From NCBI GenBank assembly GCA_041940525.1, contig JBGTSB010000048.1:1-25381 (forward strand): a stretch of DNA of 25,381 bases. The letters run 5' to 3'. A model generated the notes under the pieces. The model had not been told where the DNA came from and did no database searches. It worked only from the letters and a program-made list of their open reading frames with translations. Positions 14,716-21,509 of the stretch are shown here, piece after piece (within the stretch, counting starts at the first letter, position 1; each line of letters begins with the position of its first letter). The position numbers were made by a program, and so were the translations under genes. The stretch comes from JAKAXS01 sp041940525 (lineage in GTDB: Bacteria > Pseudomonadota > Alphaproteobacteria > Rhizobiales > Hyphomicrobiaceae).

Positions 14716-15564
14716 ATGATCGGACTATTCGATTCAGGAGTGGGCGGTCTCACCGTCCTTCGAGCGCTGCTCGAGCGCTTTCCGCAGCAATCATTCATAT
14801 ACCTTGGTGATCACGCGCACGTACCGTATGGCGACCGGCCGTCCGAGCACGTTGTCGAGCTGACGCGGGCCTGTTCGGAACATCTGTTTGAGCGCGGCTG
14901 CAAGCTGGTCCTGCTGGGCTGCAACACCGCCACGGCAGTCGCCGCGCGCACGCTTCAACGCAATTGGCTGCCGAACACGCCCTGGCGCGCGCAAGGCCAC
15001 AACCTGCTTGGCATTGTCGCACCAACAGTTGAAGCGGCCACGCAAACACCGTGGGCGGTGACCACTCCAAAATATCCGCAGTCTTACATGTCGGATCGCA
15101 TCGCCATCTTCGGCACGACGCGCACCATCGCCTCTAACGTCTATTCCGACGAAATCCGAAAACGCTGCCCAAGGGTCCGGGTCTACCAGCAAGCCTGCCC
15201 CGGCTTGGCCGGCGCCATCGAGCGGCAGGCTCCGCGCGAAGAGCTGGAAGCTATGGTCAAGGAGGGCATCGCTGGCGTGCTACAACAAACGGACGGTGTC
15301 GCGCCTCACCGCGCGATTCTAGGCTGCACGCACTTTCCACTCGTGGAAGACATCTTTCGCACGCACCTGCCACCATCCACCGTGATGCTCTCCCAGCCGC
15401 AAGTCGTGGCCGACAGCCTGGACTACTACCTTGATCGCCGTCCGCGCTTCCGCTCGCCACCAGGCGATCTGTCCGTGCAGCTTCTCACCACCGGCGATCC
15501 GGAACAGATCAACCCCATCGCCAAAGTCTTCTGGCCCGAGTGCCCCGACTTTCAGCGCGCCTAG
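14716..15564 (+). CDS. murI: Glutamate racemase
   Basis: This 282-residue cytoplasmic enzyme interconverts L- and D-glutamate for peptidoglycan. Both catalytic cysteines are present: C69 in LLGCNTATA and C204 in LGCTHFPLV. DSGVGG (6-11) and PYGDR (37-41) are further family signatures. It contains an insertion of about 25 residues (PNTPWRAQGHN and VTTPKYPQSY), as I recall from other alphaproteobacterial MurI proteins. The ATG at 14716 opens directly into the conserved IGLFDSGVGG; a start at 14653 would add 21 unconserved residues. It lies downstream of the fabI terminator and converges with the sugar-kinase gene. Confidence 0.95.
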   Translation: MIGLFDSGVGGLTVLRALLERFPQQSFIYLGDHAHVPYGDRPSEHVVELTRACSEHLFERGCKLVLLGCNTATAVAARTLQRNWLPNTPWRAQGHNLLGIVAPTVEAATQTPWAVTTPKYPQSYMSDRIAIFGTTRTIASNVYSDEIRKRCPRVRVYQQACPGLAGAIERQAPREELEAMVKEGIAGVLQQTDGVAPHRAILGCTHFPLVEDIFRTHLPPSTVMLSQPQVVADSLDYYLDRRPRFRSPPGDLSVQLLTTGDPEQINPIAKVFWPECPDFQRA

Positions 15565-15586
15565 ATTGGCAAGTCAAAGTATTGAT

Positions 15587-16681
15587 CTAGATCGTCCAGC
15601 GCTGGACGGTGATGCCGTCGGCCTTTTGCTTCATAGCCTTGTTTAGCGCATCAAGAGCCAAAAGGCCTGACTGCGTGTCGACGTAGCCGAGCACGGATGC
15701 GGCGTTGAGCGTGGCGGCTGCGAGCGCAGTTTGCACGTCTTTGCCCTGCGCCACGAAGGTGGAAAACGTCGACGTAAAGGAGTCACCCGCACCGGCTGTT
15801 CCAGCAACGGGTGCCTCAATGGTTGGGCAGAAGAACAACTCGCCCTTCCGCGCGACGTAAGCGCCATCGCGTCCATCGGTGAGCAAGATGCACTTGGCGC
15901 CTGACTCCATGAGCGCTGCCAAGAAGCCGCGCAGTGTCATGTGGAACCCGCCGCCTTCCAGGCCACGGGCGGCAAGCTTCGGCAAGGCCTGGCCGCGTTT
16001 GGCCTTTAGAGCTGCGCCACCCTCTCCATGCTTGGCAACGAGTGATGTCAACAACACCTCTGCTTCGCTGCGGTTGATGGCGAGCAGGTCAATCGATCCC
16101 AGCGTCTTGTGAAACGGCCCGCCCCGCGCCGACAGTTGCCGTACGCCAGGGTTGGCGACCACCATCGCACCTTTGGACTTGGCCTTCTCAATGATGAGCG
16201 GATAGCAATCAGCGGATTGGTTGCTGAGGCTGGTGATGTAAACCGTGTCGACCTCGAACGCGTCGTCGCGCAAATCCTTGGGTTGAAGCAAGGCGTTCGC
16301 GCCGCGAAACGTAAAGATCGCCGCGTTCCGGTCATGGGACGAAACAAGCACGCTGGCGCCCGTCGGCGCCCGGTCATCACGCAGGGCAAACCGCGTCGAA
16401 ACGCCTTCCTGCATCAGGCGCGACAAGACGGTTTCTGCGCGATCGTCCTTGCCAAGCTTAACCAGCGTGGAAACGTCAACGCCGAGCCGGGCCATGGCAA
16501 CGGCGGCATTCACGGCACCACCACCACAGTGGGTGGATATCTCGGTTGCCTCTGTCTTGCGGCCTTCTTCCATCAGCAGAAACGACGCGTCGGCGTTGAG
16601 CATGCTCATCCGCTCGATACGGTCGCTTTCGATGATCGCGATCGTGTCGACCATCGCGCCGCCGACAGTAAGTGCCTTCAT
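15587..16681 (-). CDS. PfkB-family sugar/nucleoside kinase
   Basis: This 364-residue protein is a ribokinase/PfkB-family kinase. The N-terminus VGGAMVDTI is followed by the glycine-rich CGGGAVNAAVAMARLG (52-67). The C-terminal signature is GTAGAGDSFTSTF (294-306), whose GAGD holds the catalytic Asp and the anion hole. A ~25-residue insertion (about 220-245, KHGEGGAALKAKRGQALPKL) is longer than in ribokinase. It would phosphorylate a sugar, sugar acid or nucleoside; the substrate cannot be deduced. It ends head-to-head with murI (22-base gap), and a nitroreductase gene lies 98 bases upstream in the same direction. Confidence 0.88.
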   Translation of the reverse strand: MKALTVGGAMVDTIAIIESDRIERMSMLNADASFLLMEEGRKTEATEISTHCGGGAVNAAVAMARLGVDVSTLVKLGKDDRAETVLSRLMQEGVSTRFALRDDRAPTGASVLVSSHDRNAAIFTFRGANALLQPKDLRDDAFEVDTVYITSLSNQSADCYPLIIEKAKSKGAMVVANPGVRQLSARGGPFHKTLGSIDLLAINRSEAEVLLTSLVAKHGEGGAALKAKRGQALPKLAARGLEGGGFHMTLRGFLAALMESGAKCILLTDGRDGAYVARKGELFFCPTIEAPVAGTAGAGDSFTSTFSTFVAQGKDVQTALAAATLNAASVLGYVDTQSGLLALDALNKAMKQKADGITVQRWTI

Positions 16682-16702
16682 GAACCTGCCCCTTCCACCA
16701 TC

Positions 16703-16737
16703 TCAATTCGGTGTTGCCATGTCCGGCCACGAATTGA
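16703..16737. promoter_or_regulatory. Inverted repeat upstream of the sugar kinase
   Basis: TCAATTCG (16703-16710) and CGAATTGA (16730-16737) are perfect 8-bp arms separated by 19 bases, 22 bases upstream of the kinase start. This may be an operator for the kinase or a weak hairpin after the nitroreductase gene; no T-run supports a terminator. Confidence 0.4.
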
Positions 16738-16779
16738 AACCTCTGCAGTCAAGGAAAGGCCCAGCAAGGCGCGAATAAT

Positions 16780-17370
16780 TCAGGCAAATCTCGCGATTTC
16801 GTCAAACGCCGGGCGCGGTGCCCGCGGGCGAAGCGCGCTCGCGTCGCCATAACCGAGATTGCAGAGGAAATTCGATTTCAGCGCCGTGCCAGCAAAGAAG
16901 GCTTCGTCCACTCCCGCCTTGTCGAAACCAGACATCGGCCCACAATCAAGGCCCAAGGCGCGCGCCGCCATGATCAGATACGCGCCCTGCAGCGTGCTGT
17001 TGCGAAACGCAGTCTCTTCGATTTTGTCAGGCTTGCCGGTAAACCAGCTGCGCGCGTCGGTGTGTGGAAACAGCTGCGGCAGACGTTCGTAAAATTCCAT
17101 GTCCTGCGCGATGATCACGCAAACCGGCGCAGCCATTGTTTTCTCTTCGTTTCCTGCCGACAGATGCGGCTTCAACTTGGACTTGCCTTCGTCGGAGGAA
17201 ACGAACACGTAGCGGCCGGGCTGACAGTTGGCGCTCGTTGGCCCCATCTTCAGCGCTTCGACCAAATCCTTCAGCAGCTCCGCCGGGATGGGCCTGCCAT
17301 CGAATTTCGAATGCGTCCGCGCGTCAAAGAAAAGCTGATCAAACACGGCTTTGTCTAAACGTTCGCTCAT
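16780..17370 (-). CDS. Nitroreductase-family protein, RutE-like
   Basis: This 196-residue flavoprotein belongs to the nitroreductase superfamily. Signatures include DARTHSKFDGRPIP, the FMN-contacting MGPTSANCQPGRYVFV (62-77), the ENT-like FRNSTLQGAYLIMAARALGLDCGPMSGFD (122-150), and the C-terminal NLGYGDASALRPRAPR. These most resemble the RutE/malonic semialdehyde reductase group, which reduces 3-oxopropanoate with NADPH. No other rut genes are nearby, so the in vivo substrate is uncertain. It starts just after the nfuA terminator and therefore probably has its own promoter within 66 bases, or is reached by readthrough. Confidence 0.85.
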   Translation of the reverse strand: MSERLDKAVFDQLFFDARTHSKFDGRPIPAELLKDLVEALKMGPTSANCQPGRYVFVSSDEGKSKLKPHLSAGNEEKTMAAPVCVIIAQDMEFYERLPQLFPHTDARSWFTGKPDKIEETAFRNSTLQGAYLIMAARALGLDCGPMSGFDKAGVDEAFFAGTALKSNFLCNLGYGDASALRPRAPRPAFDEIARFA

Positions 17371-17380
17371 CGCAACCTCT

Positions 17381-17410
17381 CAAAAAAGAAAACCCCGCTC
17401 ACGCGGGGTT
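17381..17410 (-). terminator. Rho-independent terminator after nfuA
   Basis: On the minus strand AACCCCGC (17410-17403) pairs with GCGGGGTT (17398-17391) around a GTGA tetraloop, followed by a T-rich run (TTTTCTTTTTTG). It lies 26 bases after the nfuA stop and ends that transcript before the nitroreductase gene. Confidence 0.9.
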
Positions 17411-17436
17411 AATGTTCAAAACCACCGATTGGTTCA

Positions 17437-17988
17437 TTAGGCGGCTTCCACGCTCTCCACTTCAGGGCAGAAATGCTTCAGCAGGTTTTCAATGCCATGC
17501 TGGAGTGTCGCCGTGGAGCTGGGGCAGCCCGCGCAGGCGCCGCGCATATGCAGGTAGACCACACCATCACGGAATCCGGAGAAGGTAATGTCGCCGCCAT
17601 CCTGCGCCACTGCTGGGCGCACGCGCGTTTCGATCAGTTCCTTGATCGTGGCAACCACTTCCTCGTCCTTGGGATCGTAGTTCTCGGGCTCCTCTTCGGC
17701 ATCGGCTTGGCCGCCCACGGCATCGCCAGACATGTAGTGCTCCATGATCGCACCAAGCACCATCGGTGTGAGATGCTGCCATTCGCCGTCGCCCTTGGTC
17801 ACGGAAATGAAATCCGATCCGAGGAACACACCTTTGACGCCATCAATCTCGAACAGGCGCGTGGCGAGGGGCGAATCTTTCGAAGCCTCGACGTCACGAA
17901 AATCGGCCGTTCCTTCCGGCAGAACGGGGCGGCCGGGCAGGAACTTCAGCGTCGCGGGATTTGGCGTGGCTTCCGTTTGAATGAACAT
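17437..17988 (-). CDS. nfuA: NfuA-type Fe-S cluster carrier (NifU C-terminal domain)
   Basis: This 183-residue protein has the N-terminal Nfu_N domain (MFIQTEATPNPATLKFLPG through SVTKGDGEWQHLTPMV) and a C-terminal NifU-like domain. The cluster-binding CxxC is C152-A-G-C155 in RGACAGCPSS. NfuA receives Fe-S clusters from the assembly scaffold and hands them to target apoproteins in the cytosol. An acidic linker (QADAEEEPENYDPKDEE) joins the domains. An ATG at 18000 is also in frame, but the start at 17988 has GGAG 8 bases upstream. A candidate Irr box overlaps its predicted -35, and a strong terminator follows. Confidence 0.94.
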   Translation of the reverse strand: MFIQTEATPNPATLKFLPGRPVLPEGTADFRDVEASKDSPLATRLFEIDGVKGVFLGSDFISVTKGDGEWQHLTPMVLGAIMEHYMSGDAVGGQADAEEEPENYDPKDEEVVATIKELIETRVRPAVAQDGGDITFSGFRDGVVYLHMRGACAGCPSSTATLQHGIENLLKHFCPEVESVEAA

Positions 17989-18034
17989 TCTCGTCTCCAT
18001 TAGGCAGACCGCAAATCATATTGCCAGACCTGCT

Positions 18035-18051
18035 CTTAGAACTGTTCTAGA
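18035..18051. promoter_or_regulatory. Candidate Irr box (ICE) at the nfuA promoter
   Basis: CTTAGAACTGTTCTAGA matches the ICE/Irr consensus as I recall it (TTTAGAACNRTTCTAAA) at all but two bases, and its core TAGAAC-T-GTTCTA is a perfect dyad. On the minus strand a -10-like TATGAT lies at 18020-18015, so the -35 hexamer would fall at 18043-18038, inside the box. The nfuA start is about 47 bases downstream. This predicts control of nfuA by iron through Irr. Confidence 0.65.
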
Positions 18052-18094
18052 AATAGGAGGTCTGACCCGAAAAGTCGAGCCCTGGAGTAAGGGT

Positions 18095-18604
18095 TCAAGC
18101 CAGAGTTTTTATGACGTCCAAAGCCAGATTGCCCGGCACGATCGTCACGGGAATCGGGAAATTGCCGGCCAGTTTGCCCGCTGCCAGCGTTGAAACCAGC
18201 GGCCCCGGCCCTTTCGCGTCAGGCGATGCACCGAGCACGAGAATGGCCACGTCTTCGTCCTCCGCGATCAACTTGACGATCTCGTCGGACTTGTCGCCCT
18301 CACGGACGACCTCTTCCACCGTGATGTCTTCAAAGCCAGCCTGAGTGAGCTTTCTGCGGAACAACCGGAACAGCGCTTTGGCCTTGGTTGTCTCTTCTTC
18401 CAACTGAAGCTGACGCACGCCAACCCAATGCTGGAACTGCTGCGGCTCGACGATGTAGAGCATCAGAATAGAGCCGGAGGAATGCTTGATGCGGCTCGCC
18501 GCGTAATAGAGCGCGCTATCCACCTCCTGGCTATCGTCAACCACGAGCAGAAACTTGCGCCTATGACCGGCTTCAAAACTGCGTCTGACTTTCATGGGCG
18601 GCAT
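18095..18604 (-). CDS. Universal stress protein (UspA family)
   Basis: This protein of about 169 residues has the Usp fold: KFLLVVDDSQEVDSALYYAASRI at the N-terminus, a central VVREGDKSDEIVKLIAEDEDVAILVLGAS, and a C-terminal GPGPLVSTLAAGKLAGNFPIPVTIVPG, which resembles the ATP-binding G-2x-G-9x-G(S/T) region in modified form. The frame is open to an ATG at 18664, but that end is Arg/Gly-rich and unconserved, so MPPMKV at 18604 (or MKV at 18595) is more likely. It lies between trpS and nfuA in the same direction. Its specific role is unknown; ATP binding is possible. Confidence 0.82.
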   Translation of the reverse strand: MPPMKVRRSFEAGHRRKFLLVVDDSQEVDSALYYAASRIKHSSGSILMLYIVEPQQFQHWVGVRQLQLEEETTKAKALFRLFRRKLTQAGFEDITVEEVVREGDKSDEIVKLIAEDEDVAILVLGASPDAKGPGPLVSTLAAGKLAGNFPIPVTIVPGNLALDVIKTLA

Positions 18605-18676
18605 GCTGCCACGCGCGCGCCCGCCCCGCAATCGCCATGGTGCGTAAGCGAAAGCTCCGGGCAAGGTTGACGCATG

Positions 18677-19717
18677 TCATGAAGAACGCACAAAGCCCAC
18701 GATGTCCTTAACTTTATCCATAACGGGCTTGGCAATCGCGTGCGCTCGCTGTGAACCGTCAGCCAAGATGGCGTCGATCTCGTCCGGCGAAGAGGTCAAT
18801 CGTTTGATCTCGTCGCCAAGCGGCTTCAGCCGGTCAACGGCAAGTTCACCCAGTGACGTCTTGAAGGTTGAGAACTGAGACCCGCCAAACTCAGAAAGGA
18901 TATCCGCCCGAGAGCGTCCGGCCAGCGCCGCATAGATGCCGACGAGGTTTTCAGCCTCCGGCCGGCCCGACAAACCAGCTTCTTCGGATGGAATGCCTTC
19001 CGGATCCGTCTTAGCCTTCTTGATCTTGCGCGCGATCGTATCCGCGTCATCGGTCAAGTTGATGCGCGAAAGATCCGATGGATCGGACTTCGACATCTTC
19101 TTCGTGCCATCGCGCAGGCTCATCACGCGCGTCGCTGGACCGGTAATGACCGGATCGGGCTGCGGGAAGAAAATGCCATCGTCAAACCCGGCCGCCTCGA
19201 TTTGCGGCCTGAAGTCGTTGTTGAACTTCTGTGCGATGTCTCGCGCCAGCTCAAGGTGCTGCTTCTGATCTTCTCCCACCGGCACGTGCGTGGCGCGATA
19301 AGCGAGAATATCGGCGGCCATGAGGTTGGGATACGCGTACAGGCCGACTGATGCTGCCTCGCGATCCTTCCCGGCCTTATCCTTGAACTGCGTCATGCGG
19401 TTCAGCCATCCAAGGCGCGCCACGCAATTGAATACCCACGCGAGCTCCGCGTGCTCTTGCACCTGGCTCTGGTTGAACAGAATGCTCTTCTTCGGGTCGA
19501 GCCCAGCAGCAATGTAAGCGGCCGTAACTTGACGAGTTGCCGACGCCAGCTCAGCCGGCTCCTGCCACAACGTGATGGCATGCAAATCAACCACGCAGTA
19601 GATGCACTCGTGTGTTTGCTGCATCTCAATCCACTGCAACATCGCACCCAGGTAGTTGCCAAGATGCAGGCTGCCAGTCGGCTGCATGCCTGAAAAGACG
19701 CGCGGCGTAAGCTTCAT
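18677..19717 (-). CDS. trpS: Tryptophanyl-tRNA synthetase
   Basis: This 346-residue class I aminoacyl-tRNA synthetase charges tRNA-Trp. The HIGH-type motif is TGSLHLGNYLG (14-24) after the family start RVFSGMQPTG; the KMSKS loop is KKMSKSDPS (206-214). Other TrpS signatures are NQSQVQEHAELAWVFNC (82-98) and YAYPNLMAADILAYRATHVPVGEDQKQH. AAGGA lies 9 bases before the ATG. It follows murJ by 68 bases in the same direction and precedes usp, the usual alphaproteobacterial order. Confidence 0.97.
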   Translation of the reverse strand: MKLTPRVFSGMQPTGSLHLGNYLGAMLQWIEMQQTHECIYCVVDLHAITLWQEPAELASATRQVTAAYIAAGLDPKKSILFNQSQVQEHAELAWVFNCVARLGWLNRMTQFKDKAGKDREAASVGLYAYPNLMAADILAYRATHVPVGEDQKQHLELARDIAQKFNNDFRPQIEAAGFDDGIFFPQPDPVITGPATRVMSLRDGTKKMSKSDPSDLSRINLTDDADTIARKIKKAKTDPEGIPSEEAGLSGRPEAENLVGIYAALAGRSRADILSEFGGSQFSTFKTSLGELAVDRLKPLGDEIKRLTSSPDEIDAILADGSQRAHAIAKPVMDKVKDIVGFVRSS

Positions 19718-19785
19718 AAGTCAAGTTCCTTAGCGTTCGGTCGGGCCGGGTTATCGCGTGCGTGCGCGTCCTGCGCAAGGGGCAG

Positions 19786-21375
19786 TTAGGCTTGAGTAGC
19801 ACTTCCCCCAATGGCGGCCTTCAGATCACTGAGGCGGAAGGCACCTGTCAGGTGGGCCATCGCAAAATAGGTCACCATACCGGCGCCTATCAACGCGGCC
19901 AGCGCTGCTGCCCTAATTCCGATATGCTGTCCAGTGTCGAGCCACGGGGCCGAAGCCTGGGCGCCAAAATACAGCACCACGCCCATGATGGCGCTAGAGA
20001 GAACGATCAACGGCAACGACCGCAGCAGACGGGCGTCCGAAGAGAAATGGCCACGCCGCAAAAGGGCGGTCCACAACAATCCGGCATTCATCCAGCCGCC
20101 GACCGCAGTCGCAACGGCGATGCCCAGATGAGGCATGACGCCAAGATGGCGGAACCAGAAAAACAGCGCAATCGATCCAGCCGTGTTCGCGAGCAGACTG
20201 ACCACAGCGATCTGCATCGGCGTGCGCGTGTCCTCGCGGGCAAAGAAGGCCGGCGAAAACACTTTGATCAAAACAAACGCCGGAAGACCCAATGCGAAGA
20301 TGGCCAAAGCATTGGCTGTCGACGGCGTATCAGCTGCCGTAAACGCGCCGCGCTCATACAGAACCGAAACGATGGCGTTCGGGATAACAGCCAACGCCAC
20401 GGCCGCCGGTACCGTCAGAAGCATCGCGAACTCTAATGAGCGGTTCTGACTGCGTTTGACGGCATCGAAATTTCCAGCCCGCAAACTGCGAGACATCTCA
20501 GGAAGAAGCACAACGCCAATAGCGATCCCGACAATGGCCAAAGGCAGTTCATAAATGCGATCTGCGTAATACAGATGAGAGACGGCACCGTCCTGCAAGG
20601 AAGCGATAATCGTGCCGACAACAATGTTCAGCTGCGTGACGCCACCCGCGATGATGCCCGGAATGCCGAGCATCACCAGCCGCTTCATGTTTCCGTTCCA
20701 GCTCGGCCGCCGCAGCGTCAGCCGAAAGCCGATCCGCCGAATGCCCCAAACGAGCAATGCCAGCTGCAGCAGGCCCGCAACAAAAACGCCCCACGCCATG
20801 ATCACGCCGGCCATCGGCTCGTTCCGGTAGCCCAGTGCGATCGTTAGAAGCATGGCTGATGCCAAGACAATATTGAGGACGATGGAAACTGCGGAGCTTT
20901 CCGCGAACTTTCCAAATGAATTGAGCACGCCCGAAAGCAGAGCGACGAGCGACATACATAAGAGATACGGGAAGGTAATCCGCGTCAGAAGCACCGCCAG
21001 ATCATACTTCTCCGGAGTGTCGGCAAAGCCCGGCGCGAGAACATGCATCAGCCACGGCATTGCGATCATGCAAGCCGCCGACAACAGCACGATCACGAAC
21101 GTCAGTCCCGCCATCGCCTGCTCGGCGAACGCGCGGGCTGCGTCCCGCCCCTCACCCTCCAGCTTGCCTGCGAACAATGGGACGAAGGCAGAGTTGAACG
21201 CACCTTCGCCGAACAGGCGCCGGAAAAGATTGGGAAAGCGGAAGGCGACGAAAAACGCATCCGCTACGAGGCCCGTACCGAGAACGGCCGCGGCGAGAAT
21301 ATCGCGCAAGAAGCCCAGAACCCGGCTAACCATGGTGAGGCCACCCACGGTGGCGAACGACTTGTAAAGTTTCAT
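19786..21375 (-). CDS. murJ: Lipid II flippase MurJ (MviN)
   Basis: This 529-residue polytopic membrane protein belongs to the MOP exporter superfamily. The conserved N-terminus is MVSRVLGFLRDILAAAVLGTGLVADAFFVAFRFPNLFRRLFGEGAFNSAF in type (about residues 15-64), including the Arg residues of the central cavity. About 14 hydrophobic segments follow, ending in a short tail (SDLKAAIGGSATQA). MurJ flips lipid-linked peptidoglycan precursor across the inner membrane. It leads the minus-strand murJ-trpS-usp-nfuA run. The region upstream (21376-21509) contains the terminator of the preceding glycosyltransferase gene, so murJ probably has its own promoter there. Confidence 0.96.
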   Translation of the reverse strand: MKLYKSFATVGGLTMVSRVLGFLRDILAAAVLGTGLVADAFFVAFRFPNLFRRLFGEGAFNSAFVPLFAGKLEGEGRDAARAFAEQAMAGLTFVIVLLSAACMIAMPWLMHVLAPGFADTPEKYDLAVLLTRITFPYLLCMSLVALLSGVLNSFGKFAESSAVSIVLNIVLASAMLLTIALGYRNEPMAGVIMAWGVFVAGLLQLALLVWGIRRIGFRLTLRRPSWNGNMKRLVMLGIPGIIAGGVTQLNIVVGTIIASLQDGAVSHLYYADRIYELPLAIVGIAIGVVLLPEMSRSLRAGNFDAVKRSQNRSLEFAMLLTVPAAVALAVIPNAIVSVLYERGAFTAADTPSTANALAIFALGLPAFVLIKVFSPAFFAREDTRTPMQIAVVSLLANTAGSIALFFWFRHLGVMPHLGIAVATAVGGWMNAGLLWTALLRRGHFSSDARLLRSLPLIVLSSAIMGVVLYFGAQASAPWLDTGQHIGIRAAALAALIGAGMVTYFAMAHLTGAFRLSDLKAAIGGSATQA

Positions 21376-21452
21376 GCCATCCGAGTACTCGACGCCACTG
21401 GAGCAAGCAAGCTGCCAGAAGCCACACGACCTGGGCGATCTTTCGGCGGCCC

Positions 21453-21482
21453 AAGAAAAAGGGCGGGGTTTCCCCCGCCCTT
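21453..21482 (-). terminator. Rho-independent terminator of the glycosyltransferase gene
   Basis: On the minus strand AAGGGCGGGG (21482-21473) pairs with CCCCGCCCTT (21468-21459) around GAAA, followed by a run of Ts (TTTTTCTTGG). The 10-bp GC-rich stem, tetraloop and T-run make this a strong terminator 28 bases after the stop at 21510. Confidence 0.92.
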
Positions 21483-21509
21483 AGGCCGAACAAGCAGGTG
21501 GCCGAATTA

